Shown here: positions 1 to 10,387 of the stretch, piece after piece
How positions within the stretch are numbered: the stretch's first letter is position 1
Layout: every line of letters begins with the position of its first letter
NCBI GenBank assembly: GCA_031761405.1
Contig: JASEVX010000017.1
Span: 9,611,675 to 9,675,674, forward strand
DNA length: 64,000 bases
Direction of reading: 5' to 3'
Source of the DNA: Serripes groenlandicus
Taxonomy: Eukaryota; Mollusca; Bivalvia; Cardiida; Cardiidae
Program-made: the position numbers and the translations under genes
The notes under the pieces: model-generated
The model's input: only the letters and a program-made list of their open reading frames with translations
The model's database searches: none
What the model was told of the DNA's origin: nothing

Positions 1-180
1 ATAGCAGCAAACGCCTTATGAAAACATTGTGGCCAAAGGTGAAATTGCTCATGATTTGGCCACAATTTTTCCAACTTTATTTAACAATTAAGCTATCTTT
101 TATGGAAATTGTTCAGGTTTTTGTCACAATGTTTTCAAAGTCGTCTACTGCAGATTTGCTGAATGTGAGAAGGGATTAAT
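1..180. mobile_element. Family A hairpin MITE, left end cut by window edge
   Basis: Family A is described here. Complete copies are ~230 bp, flanked by TTAA, begin CCCTTTCCC(A/T)CATA and end in the inverted complement. They carry an inner hairpin with arms AAAACATTGTGGCAAAAGG and its complement around a GAGCAATTTC/GAAATTGCTC core, and a sub-terminal inverted repeat AGTCGTCTGCTGCAG. TTAA flanks plus CCCTTT ends are the signature of piggyBac-superfamily non-autonomous elements; that assignment is inference, since no transposase is present. This copy begins inside the left half and ends at a degenerate GAGAAGGGATTAA. Confidence 0.75.
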
Positions 181-680
181 GGTTAATGTTTGAGTGTAAC
201 ATAACGTCATTAAGTCCTATAAAGCCTGATATAATTTCGAAGTGTATGTCAAAGTTTAAATGTCTGTAACTGTCGCCGTCTACAAGTTGAACGCTTTGTA
301 TATGAAGAAACACAACACTTTTATCCATTTCAATATGTACCTTTCAGGAAAAAGCTCCTAGTAAGACATGAGTTAATGATATTCGCTAAATTGGCACGTG
401 TTTATTATTTCGTCTGTTTCTCAAAATGTCCTAAAACTGCCATAGCTGTTAATTAATGCCAGTCTGACAGAATAGACAAGAAATATATTGCAGTAATAGC
501 AGCAGCTTTTATTGGGTGATATAAATGTACGAACATATTCTGTAAAAAAAAAAGACGTGTCTTCTAAACGCGCGATTTTATAGATTGTATACGGGCGTTC
601 GCCGCATGATGTACAGTTCTTATGATATTGCAAGAAAACCGTCAGACAAACGCAAGCAGAACCTTAAGTAAACTTACAGA
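181..680. other. No recognised feature
   Basis: AT-rich low-copy DNA between two A copies. The 70-codon minus-strand frame here has no recognisable domain and I treat it as chance. Confidence 0.6.
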
Positions 681-919
681 TTAGACCCTTTTACACTTTC
701 GCACCTGCAGGCGCATTTTGACGTAATAGCCGCAGACGACTTTTGAAAAAATTGTGGCCAAAGGTGAAATTGCTCATGATGAGCAATTTCACCTTTGGTC
801 ACAATGTTTTCAACTTTATTTAACAATTAAGCTATCTTTTATGAAGATTTTTTCACGTTTTTGTCACTATGTTTTCAAAAGCGTCTACTGCAGATTTGTT
901 GTATGTGGGAAAGGGTTAA
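681..919. mobile_element. Family A hairpin MITE
   Basis: Starts TTAGACCCTTTT and ends GGGAAAGGGTTAA. The central hairpin is intact (GAAATTGCTCATGATGAGCAATTTC around 768-790). The left TTAA is mutated to TTAG. Otherwise complete. Confidence 0.85.
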
Positions 920-1004
920 TCTGAGGTTTTATCGAATACATAACTACATGAATTACCACGTTGTTTTGTCTTCGGGTATACTGAATGGACAATTGAAAAT
1001 CCGT

Positions 1005-1215
1005 CTGCTCAAATCTTTTTCCAATGATTGACGAGTTTTGAAAACATTAAGTCAAAAAATGGAAACGTTCTATAAAGGAAGATTTATTATTGAATAGAGT
1101 AGAAAACAGGATGGCAAAAGGGGATAATTTCTAATCATCGTATTTTGCTACAATGTTTGCAAAGGTCGTCAGCTGCAGAGGCGCCAGAAAGCGACTACAT
1201 GTGGGAACGAGTTTA
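1005..1215. mobile_element. Degenerate family A copy
   Basis: Sub-terminal motifs (GTCGTCAGCTGCAGAGGCG and TACATGTGGGAACG) and the AAAACATT segment remain, but the central hairpin is eroded and both termini are altered. Probably an old copy. Confidence 0.55.
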
Positions 1216-1301
1216 TACAGATTCCAGTAAGTAAGATGAGCATTCACATATGAATATGCATCCTTTAAAATGTGAGATAAGACATTATTTTAATTGAATC
1301 T

Positions 1302-1570
1302 ATATGAGCCGTTCCGTGAGAAAACCAACATTATTGACTTTGCGTAAAGTATCGACTCGGATCAGCATAAGCCTGCCGCGAAGGCTAAACCGAACAGACT
1401 TTTTTCGCCTCCTGTGTATTTTCTGTTTCAGTAGTCATTACCCTATACCTCTATACCCCTGAGACGAAATGTGTCGGCCCGGATTAGCCTGCACGGGCTG
1501 CGCAGGCTGATCTGGGTCGATACATTACGCAGAGTCAATAATGTTGGTTTTCTCGTGGAACGGCTCATAT
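1302..1570. mobile_element. Family B long-TIR MITE
   Basis: Family B is described here. It is ~265 bp with near-complete inverted symmetry. It begins ATATGAGCCGTTCC and ends GGAACGGCTCATAT. Further conserved inverted blocks are GAGAAAACCAACATT, CTGCGTAA(A/T)GTATCGACC, GATCAGCCTGCGCGG and GAATGTGTCGGCC. The middle carries TCTGTTTCAGGAATCATTACTCTATA. No coding capacity. The superfamily cannot be fixed because AT-rich flanks hide the target duplication. Confidence 0.85.
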
Positions 1571-2066
1571 GTTTTGTGAAATTACCGCAATACGAGTTCA
1601 TAAAGCTTTCGAGTCCTTGCCTTGGTTGAAATGAATGCTGAAATTATAAAATATTGTTCCACCATAAACTGTTTCAGAACCTCTGTGGGATTTATATGAG
1701 GTGTATTTTTGTTAAGTATTTGCAGCAATAGAGAGAAATATTGCGAACTGTCGCCGTAACGAGATAAACTATTGTGTTGACCCGTTATATGAACAGATTT
1801 TAACTAGAAATCGCTTTCTAATAAAAGCAAAACAATATCCGTATAGAATTTGAAGTGTCTTGTATCAATTATCATTTCATATGGAAATAAATTGAAAGCT
1901 TTGGAAATCTCTCTTCGACGAAGACAAGTAAGTGCCACTTGCATTATTTCTAACGATGTTGTTATTTCTTAAGATTACCCTGTCATTTTAAAGGCTACTC
2001 AATGTGGGATAATATACCATTAAAGTAAACACACAACTTTAATGTATACCCATTACACTAGCAGTA
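1571..2066. other. No recognised feature
   Basis: AT-rich low-copy DNA; no repeat shared with the rest of the window and no credible coding frame. Confidence 0.55.
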
Positions 2067-2074
2067 AATAGCTG

Positions 2075-2313
2075 CCAACTACCACGGTGGTGTAGACGTT
2101 GAGCGTTCACCTCGGATGCGGAAGGTGACAGGTTCGATCCCAGGCCGAGTCATATCAAATACTTTAAAAATAGTAGTAATCGCTTTCTCTCCGTGGCGCG
2201 CTCAGGATTGTGTGGTTAGCATTACGACTGACTCTTTGATGGACCAGCAGTTCTGGTAACTTACCCTGGAAATGCCATGATGAGAGCGGTGTTAAAACCC
2301 TTACAAACAAACG
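2075..2313 (+). mobile_element. SINE-C, full-length
   Basis: SINE-C is described here. A tRNA-like head (A-box-like GGTGGTGTAGACGTTGAGCG, perfect B box GGTTCGATCCC at 2131-2141) is followed by a body with GGCGCTCAGGATTGTG, TTAGCATTACGACTGACT, a GGTGTCAGGATAA-type segment and TGGTAACTTACC(C)TGG. The tail is related to CGTGATATAACTGAAA. This copy is flanked by a possible 8-bp target duplication AATAGCTG (2067-2074 and 2314-2321). Transcription would be by RNA polymerase III and mobilisation by a LINE; both are inferred from the family type. Confidence 0.8.
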
Positions 2314-2321
2314 AATAGCTG

Positions 2322-3135
2322 AATCTGCTACTTCGTAACCCAGTCTGTCTTTAGCATCATAATTCAGAATGATTCAAATCATCTTATATGTGAATTAGCT
2401 TCTTTGATGGGATATTAAGTCAGTAATATGGACTCATTTAAATAGAAATGCCCCAGTTGGCTACTAAGCTTCAAATCATTTAATGAAACAGTTTATAAGA
2501 AATGTGTCAATCAAATACAAAGAGCTATGGCTTTAGTGAGAGGCAAGATTATTTTAATAAAATCAAGTTCTAGTGATAGGCTATGTAGATGGGGCACCAA
2601 GAAAAATGAAATCATTCAAATAGGGGTCGATCTGATAGGATATGTTCGTACATTTATAACACCCAACATTAATTAAAATACTCCATAGAGCCACGTGTTA
2701 GTTGTAAAACACGTGTTGGATCGATTTAGTTGTGACGTTGGCCATTTATTGGAATATACCGTTCCTGATTTTCCGTACAATAATCTCGTTGAACAATAAT
2801 GAGGAACATTTTAGTAATTACACAAACAGCAAACGTGTGTTTGTAACTCGTGGGTCGTTAATTTGTTCTAGTTGTATTGCCTAAAGTGCAATTTATTGGA
2901 TTTTCTCTGACATATAATAACAAAATACCATACAAATGTAATCGTTATATTATGAAATCATGGGATAAGTCTATATAAGTCGATTTCGAGCATGGAGCGT
3001 TCTCGTCTATAGTGTTTATGAGTTATAAGCCGTTCTCTAAGCAAATCAAATAGGTGACAAGTCGAGAAGCAGATAGTGCAGTCCAATCTTGATCTACGTT
3101 TTCAACCTATATATCACTGGTTATTTTAGAAAAGG
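2322..3135. other. No recognised feature
   Basis: About 0.8 kb of AT-rich DNA. No frame longer than 60 codons with recognisable content and no internal repeat noticed. Confidence 0.55.
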
Positions 3136-3369
3136 TTAGCCCCTTTCCTCACACAGACTCAATGTGACGCCTCTGCAGCTAACCGCATATCAATATATCT
3201 TCACAAAGGAAGGAATTGCTTTTGATAATGAACAAATTCGCCTTCTTTCGCAATGTTTTCGACTTTATTCAATTATTTTACTTTCATGTATAGATACATT
3301 TCATAGTTTGGCGAGGATGTTTAAAAAATCGTCTGCTGCCAAAATTAATTGTATGTTGGAAACGGTTAA
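3136..3369. mobile_element. Family A MITE, degenerate hairpin
   Basis: Starts TTAGCCCCTTTCC and ends GGAAACGGTTAA. The sub-terminal CTGCAG segments persist; the central hairpin is partly eroded. Confidence 0.75.
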
Positions 3370-3423
3370 TTTAATATATATACAATAACCTGTCCGAAAT
3401 CCAGACTTTTGCTACCACAAGCA

Positions 3424-3600
3424 GTGAGTGATTGGGGCTTAGCGCCGTTTTCAACAATGTTCAGACATATCACGGCGGCCAGTTCACCTACGTATGTGTT
3501 TCCTAGCTTTCTCATATCAGTACTCCACACAACATACTTTCCAAGCAATACCCTATGTGTACTAAGAAACATTTCAACTACATGAGCGACTTTGTGCTGT
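3424..3600 (-). mobile_element. SINE-E, 3' part, diverged
   Basis: Read on the minus strand, the tail GGCGCTAAGCCCCAATCACT is preceded by GGCCGCCGTGATATG and TGTTGTGTGGAGTACTG, as in the SINE-E copy at 35943-36226. The tRNA-like head is not recognisable upstream. Confidence 0.65.
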
Positions 3601-3726
3601 GTGTTTATATGGACATCTGTTTGCATCCGTTGTGAAATGTACTCGACCTTGTAAATATTTTTTTTTTTCAACAGCGAAATAATCATAGGCCCATGGGGCT
3701 GGGTGTTTTTTGCATTGTTATATTTT

Positions 3727-3746
3727 GATATATATATATATATATG
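3727..3746. repeat. (TA)n microsatellite
   Basis: A short uninterrupted alternating TA run. Confidence 0.9.
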
Positions 3747-3828
3747 GGGTTTCTTTTCATACATATGTCACTTTAATAAAATATTTACTTACTTACTTTC
3801 TAACTAATATGATTAATAAATTATCGTT

Positions 3829-4408
3829 CATGAACACAGCCTACATATTGATATCGATCATGAATACAACCTATATATTGATATCGATCATGAATACAAT
3901 CTACATATTGATATCTACCATGAACACAGCCTACATATTGATATCGATTATGAATACAACCTATATATTGATATATATCATGAATACAATCTACATACTG
4001 ACATCTACCATGAACACAGCCTACATATTGATATCGATCATGAATACAAACTACATATTGATATATATCATGAATACAACCTACATATTGATATATATCA
4101 TGAATACAACCTACATATTGATATATATCATGAATACAACCTACATAGTGATATAGATCATCAATACAACCTACATATTGATATCGATCATGAATACAAC
4201 CTACATATTGATATATATCATGAATACAACCTACATAGTGATATAGATCATCAATACAACCTACATATTGATATCGATCATCAATACAACCTACATATTG
4301 ATATCGATCATGAATACAACCTACATATTGATATCGATCATGAATACAACCTACATATTGATATCGATCATGAATACAACCTACATAGTGATATTGTTCA
4401 TGAATACT
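3829..4408. repeat. 30-bp minisatellite, ~19 copies
   Basis: The consensus unit is CATGAATACAACCTACATAT followed by TGATATCGAT. The register is exactly 30 bp throughout, with only substitutions (for example ATATAT for ATCGAT, and CAACAC variants). Because 30 is divisible by three, both strands stay open across the array: 148 codons on plus (3710-4156), and 228 codons on minus (3821-4507) whose start codon lies outside the array. The minus peptide repeats a CIHDRYQYVG-like decamer. No signal peptide, domain or splice context supports real coding. Confidence 0.95.
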
Positions 4409-4520
4409 CAAAAGTGAGGCGATTCCATTGCTAACCCACAATATATGGTTTGGTTGAGTACTGAGGGACATAGTGCGGGGGAAACAGACCAGCGTAGTCC
4501 CCTTCATCTGATTCTCTGAA
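4398..4520. mobile_element. Family J hairpin repeat, partial
   Basis: Contains GAATACTCAAAAG, ATATATGGTTTGGTTGA, GGGGGAAACAGACC and TCATCTGATTCTCTGA, matching the right half of other J copies (see 39170-39300). It joins the end of the 30-bp minisatellite directly. Confidence 0.5.
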
Positions 4521-4557
4521 TACGGTGAATGTGACCATGTAGTTTCACAAATTCACA

Positions 4558-4752
4558 CGGAAGACTTCGAAAACAACCATGCAAAATTATGGAAACGTTC
4601 TTCACATAGAATAATATTATTCTATTAAGTTACAACGTTGTGGCAAAAGGAGAAATTGCGCACTTTTGGAAATATTTCCTTTTGCTGCAATGTTTTTAAA
4701 AAGTTGCCTTCAGCAGATGGGTCATAATACGCCTACATGTAGAAAAGGGTTA
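4558..4752. mobile_element. Degenerate family A copy
   Basis: The hairpin arm AACGTTGTGGCAAAAGGAG and the right end TACATGTAGAAAAGGGTTAA are present; the left terminus is lost. Confidence 0.65.
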
Positions 4753-4896
4753 AAAGTTAAAACCATTGCACGCTCTATACGTCGTAAAGTAAAGAAGACA
4801 CCTTAATTAAGTGTGTTGCCTCTTTTGGAAAGCTTATTAAATCAAATGAAGCACTTCACCATTACAGCAGAGTAATAAAGTACGTTTTCCCTGTGA

Positions 4897-5116
4897 GTAA
4901 CCCTTTCCCACTTACAGACGCATCTTACGCACATGCAACTATTGAAAACATTGTGGCAAAGGAAGGAGGGCTCATAATCCTTTTCATCATTTTGTCGCAA
5001 TGTCTTCAACTCGACTCAGTTATTACAATTTCATTTAGAGAGATTTTTGACATTTTTAACTAGATGTTTTTTCAAAGTCGTCAGGTGCAGATGTGTTGTA
5101 TGTGGGAAAGGATTAA
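4897..5116. mobile_element. Family A hairpin MITE
   Basis: Starts GTAACCCTTTCCCACTTACA and ends ATGTGGGAAAGGATTAA. The hairpin arm TTGAAAACATTGTGGCAAAG is intact, but the core is shortened relative to other copies. Confidence 0.8.
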
Positions 5117-5324
5117 TCCTCAACCCTTAACCTGCTTAATGGCGCGTTGTAAATTCGTGCATCGTAAATGTTTAGCTCGCGTGTACGCATAAACCTTCCT
5201 CTTACCGCAGCGTTCCCGTCGGGATTTTCTGCGTGGTCAATTATTTGTTGATCCGGGGCTCTCAATATGGGACATTTTTCATCAGGTTCTAAAATCCAAA
5301 ATCTAAAATGTTCACACTCAAACA

Positions 5325-5470
5325 CTATGTAGATAGACGATTCTTTTGAGTACCCACAACATAGAGTTTGGTTGCGTGATAAGACAGAACTTGTGGCAAA
5401 ATTACTAATTTACTTCCCTTTTTCTAGTCCTCTTGTTGATCCATTTAATACTTGGTAGTTAGAAACTGGC
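5325..5470. mobile_element. Family J hairpin repeat, partial
   Basis: GACGATTCTTTTGAGTACCC, ACAACATAGAGTTTGGTTG and TTTTTCTAGTCCTCTTG match the right half of J. Confidence 0.55.
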
Positions 5471-5740
5471 CTGTAAATTGGAATAATACCGGTCTCACCT
5501 TTATCATTGACCTTGAACGCAATGTCACGGACTATAAACCCTTGCTTCATCCTGTCCTTATGATATTGATAATCGATAGTGATTCCGTAAGATATATTTA
5601 TTGTGACACTTCAAACGAGCGACATTAGTGTTATCGCCTTATACTAGAGAAGGTTTACCAATCTTGTTTTCTCCATCGTTTATCCATTTGTTAAGTCACA
5701 ATAAGTGTGTTTGTATGGTGCTTTACCTAGCTTCAACAAT

Positions 5741-5998
5741 ATATGAGCCAAATCCCGCGAGAAAACCAACATTATGGCCTCTGCGTAATGTATCGACATC
5801 AGCCTGCGCAGACTGATCCGGGGCGACACATTCCGTCTCAGGGGGATAGAGGTTTAGAGTAATGATTCCTAAAACAGAAAATCCACAGGAGGCGAAAAGA
5901 GCCTGTCCGGGTTAGCATGCGCGGACTGCGCAGGCTGATCTGTGTAGATACTTTACGCAGAGTCCACAATGTTGGTTTTCTCGCGGGACGGCTTATAT
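5741..5998. mobile_element. Family B long-TIR MITE
   Basis: Begins ATATGAGCCAAATCCCGCGA and ends CGCGGGACGGCTTATAT. The termini are substituted but internal symmetry is preserved. Confidence 0.85.
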
Positions 5999-6084
5999 GC
6001 ATTTATACCACGGCGTTTCATGATAACGGTTCCATTACTACTGTTCATTTATTCTGACACCCATAAGTCATTCGTAATCATAAA

Positions 6085-6212
6085 TGAAACTCCACAGTCC
6101 CGAGCACCAAAGAGGAAATATCACTACTGCCTTTATTTAAATAGTTTGTGTGACCCGGCCGGGGAACGAAACCGAGACCTTCCGCATCCGAAGCGGTAAA
6201 ACCACAGTGATA
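6085..6212 (-). mobile_element. SINE-C, head and proximal body
   Basis: On the minus strand: GTGGTTTTACCGCTTCGGAT, GCGGAAGGTCTCGG, TTTCGTTCCCCGGCCGGGTC, then TAGTGATATTTCCTCTTTGG. The B box is mutated (TTTCGTTCCCC). The distal body and tail are missing. Confidence 0.7.
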
Positions 6213-6780
6213 GGTATCGTCTACATGTATACTCTGTGTTTATAGTCGCTGCACTCAAAACATAAGGATACAGACAAAAGTGTACTCATGAGTCTACAGT
6301 CACCAACTAGTGTGAGTAAACGGGTATTTGCCCTTCTTCTGTTCACGTAACATATCGTCTTGTGTGGCATAATTGTATTATTAGCGGTTTGTTTTCTTCA
6401 TTTATTTAAATAAACTAAATATGATTTCCATTGGCATATCACACGGTGTATTCGTAAACGCCAGAAATATATCGGTTTCCGATGTATACATGTATATGGC
6501 TTTCTTAATGTGTATATTGCCTGGTAGAATAAATTAGAACTAAAGGGATGTTGTTATAAATGTTTTTGTATTGATTTACATAAAACAGTTTGCTTCAAGA
6601 ACAAAGGATTTTAACATAAATTCAGCAATGTCGCACAAACCCGGTATTTCGTATGATAGCGACCAACGAAGATCCTTAAAAGTGTGTCCATTGCATTCCG
6701 ATCAGGATCTTCTCTGTGTGCCATATAAGTCAATGAAGCACCAAGAAAGTCTCTTAAAAACTGCTTTGATCCCAAACCGA
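6213..6780. other. No recognised feature
   Basis: AT-rich low-copy DNA leading into the P element; no credible coding frame. Confidence 0.5.
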
Positions 6781-6784
6781 CCTG

Positions 6785-6817
6785 CCTTAATTATACCCCC
6801 AAAAAACAAAGTTTTTT

Positions 6818-6848
<31 letters not shown>

Positions 6849-8205
6849 TATATAGGTGTCACTGTGTCGGTCGGTCGGTCGGTCGGAAGCCATACTTTGT
6901 CCGGCCCATATCTTAACCATGCATCATAGGATTTGAACGAAACTTCATAGGATGATACAACACATTGAGAGGAAGTGCGGTGTACAGGAACCATAACTCT
7001 ATTTTATCTAAATACAGAGGAGTTATTGCCCTTTGTTACTTTTTCTTGTCCGGAGAATTACTTAATAACTAATAGATGGAATCTAATAAAACTACATACA
7101 ATGGTAGAGCATAATGAGAGGAAGTGCAGTGTACAAGAACCATAACTCTAATTTACATAATTACAGAGTTATTGCCCTTTGTTACTTTTTCTTATTCGTA
7201 GAGTCTTGTCCAGAGCATAACTTTAAAACAAATTGTTGGAATTTAATAAAACTTCATAGGATGATACAACACATTGAGAGGAAGTGCGGTGTACAGGAAC
7301 CATAACTCTATTTTATATAAATACAGAGTTATTGCCCTTTGTTACTTTTTCTTGTCCGGAGAATTACTTAATAACTAACAGATGGAATCTAATAACACTG
7401 CATATAGTGGTAGAGCATACTCAGAGGAAGTGCAGTGTACAAGAAACATAACTCTACTTTACATAATTACAAAGTTATTGCCCTTTGTTACTTTTTCTTA
7501 TTTGTAGAGTCTTGTCCGGAGCATAACTTTAAAACAAATTGTTGGAATTTAATAAAACTTCATAGGATGATACAACACATTGAGTGGAAGTGCGGTGTAC
7601 AGGAACCATAACTCTATTTTATCTAAATACAGAGTTATTGCCCTTTGTTACTTTTTCTTGTCCGGAGAATTACTTAATAACTAACAGATGGAATCTAATA
7701 AAACTGCATACAATGGTAGAGCATAATCAGAGGAAGTGCAGTATATAAGAACCATAACTCTAATTTACATAATTACAGAGTTATTGCCCTTTGTTACTAT
7801 TTCTTGTTCGTAGAGTCTTGTCTGGAGCATAACTTTAAAACTAATTGTTGGAATTTAATAAAACATCATAGCATGATACAACACATTGAGAGGAAGTGCG
7901 GTGTACAAGAACCATAACTCTATTTTACCTAAATACAGAGTCATTGCCCTTTGTTACTTTTTCTTGTCCGGAGAATTACTTAATAACTAACAGATGGAAT
8001 CTAATAAAACTACATACAACGGTAGAGCAAAATCAGAGGAAGTGCAGTGTACAAGAACCATAACTCTAATTACAGAGTTATTGCCCTTTGTTATCCAAAA
8101 ATGAACAAAACAAGAATAACCCGATCCATAACATTGTCCCTTTAAGGTGGGGTTTCTAAATATTTCACAACCTTTCCTATCAGGGCGGCGTTTGGGGGGT
8201 ATTAA
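6785..8205 (+). mobile_element. Pearl-like (Helitron-type) tandem-repeat element P1
   Basis: In order: a C5A6 segment and an inverted poly-G tract (6818-6848), GGTATATAGGTGTCACTG, a (GTCG)n microsatellite (~6867-6892), then tandem monomers of ~150 bp that pair into a ~306-bp higher-order unit. The motif CATAGGATGATACAACACAT recurs at 6946, 7255, 7561 and, mutated, 7867. Each monomer contains CATAACTCTA and GAGTTATTGCCCTTTGTTAC. The element closes near GGGCGGCGTTTGGGGGGTAT at ~8182-8201. Microsatellite plus ~150-160 bp core repeats is the described plan of bivalve pearl elements, later linked to Helitron-like elements; placement here is by architecture only. Confidence 0.7.
6818..6848 (+). repeat. 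Poly-G tract
   Basis: About 30 consecutive G after T8. It makes spurious frames with poly-Gly or poly-Pro ends on both strands and may be mis-sized in assembly. Confidence 0.95.
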
Positions 8206-8215
8206 TCACATTCAG

Positions 8216-8512
8216 TGATAGTTCTAGTTGATACTTGTTGGGAAGTGCTATCCATTTCAAACCTCAAAAGACGAGACAATCGAGTTTGGATTCATTAATC
8301 GTCAACGGATTATGTAAAGCTTTACACTCTAGAGGTTGACTGTCTGCTTTGGAAAATAATCATGGATGTTCATCCCCGCGTTTGCACCAATATTTATGCT
8401 TTTACATGAGTTAAAAGATAAAACAAATTCATGTTGAGTTCAGGAATTGTAATATACAATCGAGCATGTTCTAATGGCGACCTTGTATAGGCAAGTATCT
8501 GTCTACACCGGG
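8216..8512. other. No recognised feature
   Basis: Low-copy DNA between P1 and a BL element. Confidence 0.5.
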
Positions 8513-8515
8513 GCG

Positions 8516-8825
8516 TAGCTCCCTTTAGGCACGGTAGGCACGTGCCTACACATTTCTTCTCAAAATGCCCCAAAATGCAGCTGCGACGATAAACATCTGC
8601 GTAATGTATCGACCAGATCAGCCTGCGCTGTCCGCGCAGACTGATCCGGCCGGCACATTCCGTCTTAGGGGGATAGATGTATAGAGTAGTTATTCCTGAA
8701 AAACAGAGAATCCACAGTAGGCCTGTGTGGCATGCTTGGACTGATCCGTGTCGATACTTTACGCAGAGTCCACAATGTTGATTTTCTCACGAGACAGCCT
8801 ACACATTGATTATCGCAAAGCTACG
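8516..8825 (-). mobile_element. Family BL element, reverse orientation
   Basis: BL is a B-related element with extra outer segments. One end reads AGGGGCGTAGCTTGGCAATA then ATCAATGTGTAGGCCG; the other reads GGCACGTGCCTACA...CCTAAAGGGAGCTACGCCCC. This copy runs backward: GGGGCGTAGCTCCCTTTAGG at 8517 to GATTATCGCAAAGCTACG near 8823. The inner part is B-like with CTGCGTAATGTATCGACC and TTACGCAGAGTCCACAATG. A deletion removes part of the middle. Confidence 0.8.
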
Positions 8826-8883
8826 ACCACTGACATCGACCATAATATTAGTCTTCCAATGACCCATGTTCAGCATAAATGAT

Positions 8884-9052
8884 CCTGCAAATAAAGACCA
8901 CATGTAAATAAAGACCACATGCAAATAAAGACCACATGTGAAAAGACCACATGTAAATAAAGACCACATGTAAATAAAGACCACATGTGAATAAAGACCA
9001 CATGTAAATAAAGACCACATGCAAATAAAGACCACATGTGAATAAAGACCAA
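8884..9052. repeat. 17-bp minisatellite, block 1
   Basis: The unit is ACATGTAAATAAAGACC with variants ACATGCAAATAAAGACC and ACATGTGAATAAAGACC. One 14-bp unit breaks the register. With a 17-bp period all three minus-strand frames cycle through the same 17-residue peptide and all are stop-free, giving overlapping frames rich in Val, Phe, Trp and Cys. They are chance, not membrane proteins. Confidence 0.95.
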
Positions 9053-9180
9053 ATTGATGTATTCCCAATGGTGGTCTTTATACACAGGTTCCGATGTATA
9101 AGAATCGTTAATCTTAACGTGTATATGATCCTGTCATGGTTCAGTGTCTTCCAATGACCCATGTTCAGCATAAATGATCC

Positions 9181-9347
9181 TGCAAATAAAGACCACATGT
9201 AAATAAAGACCACATGCAAATAAAGACCACATGTGAATAAAGACCACGTGTAAATAAAGACCACATGTAAATAAAGACCACATGTGAATAAAGACCACAT
9301 GTAAATAAAGACCACATGCAAATAAAGACCGCATGTGAATAAAGACC
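9181..9347. repeat. 17-bp minisatellite, block 2
   Basis: Same unit as block 1, in the second duplicate. It includes the private variants ACGTGTAAATAAAGACC and CGCATGTGAATAAAGAC, showing divergence since the duplication. Confidence 0.95.
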
Positions 9348-9556
9348 AAATTGATGTATTCCCAATGGTGGTCTTTATACACAGGTTCCGATGTATAAGA
9401 ATCGTTAATCTTAACGTGTATATGATCCTGTCATGGTTCAGTGTCTTAAAATGGACTTTTACTTGACATGTTACTTAGAGTTACACGGGAAGCTGTCTGC
9501 TTCACAAGTTGGGATGTCACAAACGTTTTGAATGTACGCAAGGCCATATGAAGGAG

Positions 9557-9785
9557 GTTCCCTTTCCCAATTACAATTAATGTGCAGCCGACGATTATGG
9601 AAACAATTTAGTAAACTAGGGTTAATCTATATAAATTTAAATAAAATTATTGAATACAGTTAAAAACATTATGGGAAAAGGGTAAATTGCTCATTATGTT
9701 TAATGTCTCCTTTTGCCTCAATGTTTTTTTAAATTCGCCTGCTGCAGTTGTGTCAGTATGTGTCTATATGTGGCAGAGGGTATAA
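9557..9785. mobile_element. Family A MITE, diverged
   Basis: Starts GTTCCCTTTCCCAATTACA and ends ATGTGGCAGAGGGTATAA. The hairpin retains AAAACATTATGGGAAAAGGG. Both TTAA flanks are lost. Confidence 0.7.
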
Positions 9786-9884
9786 AGCCAACAATATAAG
9801 TTACATAGTCCCTCGAACTAATTCATCGTGTATGTTAGTAATGTTATATTTGTACTGTAAATGTTCAATGAAAAGCATGAACAT

Positions 9885-10105
9885 AATTTTCACGTGGGTT
9901 TGATCCCATCCGGGCAATAACAAATGCTTTAACAAATGACAGTTATGGGCCTTCCTCCTTGGTACTCTATAGTGTGGGGTTAGCATAACGACTGACTCGC
10001 TGGTGTCAGGATAAACGAGCCAGCAGGACGGATAATATACCCAGACAAAGCCGTGATATAACTTGAATTTTTTTTTGAAAGTGACCTGAAACACCAAACA
10101 AGTAC
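9885..10105 (+). mobile_element. SINE-C, missing head
   Basis: GGTTTGATCCCATCCGGGCA (mutated B box), GTGGGGTTAGCATAACGACT, CTGGTGTCAGGATAAACGAG and CCGTGATATAACTTGAA followed by a T-rich stretch and GAAACACCAAACAAG. The A-box region is absent. Confidence 0.75.
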
Positions 10106-10387
10106 ACAAGTATTATTTTCAGTGAAAGTGAATCGATGTCGTTCTGATTTCTCCTGGCATTTCCTTTTTGTTAACCGTCAACACTATATACGCAGATTTC
10201 CGATCCGCGCGGCGTCTTTGATTGACACTTTGACGGTAAAATCAATGACATGGATGAGAATGTTCGTAGTGTTTTATTAAAACAAAGAACTCTAATAACT
10301 TGGTTGGGCATCAAGCGAACATTGTCTTATGTGTTTTGACAGGACCGTAGGTCTTTCGAACTTGCATACGCATTTTAAGGCATCTCG

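Larger units (their letters stand above)
8851..9447. repeat. Tandem duplication of a ~295-300 bp unit
   Basis: Two adjacent units, 8851-9145 and 9146-9447, share GTCTTCCAATGACCCATGTT at the start, a 17-bp minisatellite block, then AATTGATGTATTCCCAATGG and ATCCTGTCATGGTTCAG at the end. They differ mainly in the number and order of minisatellite variants. Confidence 0.9.

Noticed and set aside
3829..4408. CRISPR array (regular short repeats)
   Set aside because: Repeats are contiguous with no unique spacers, in animal-type DNA. The same applies to the 45-, 52-, 65- and 17-bp arrays.
3821..4507. 228-codon minus-strand frame with repeated CIHDRYQYVG-type decamers as a repeat protein
   Set aside because: Follows automatically from a 30-bp unit with no stop; the opposite strand is open too, and there is no domain, signal peptide or transcript evidence.
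8848..9321. 157-codon frame rich in Val, Phe, Trp and Leu as a membrane protein
   Set aside because: All three minus frames are equally open because the 17-bp unit lacks stops; the hydrophobicity is a product of the repeat.
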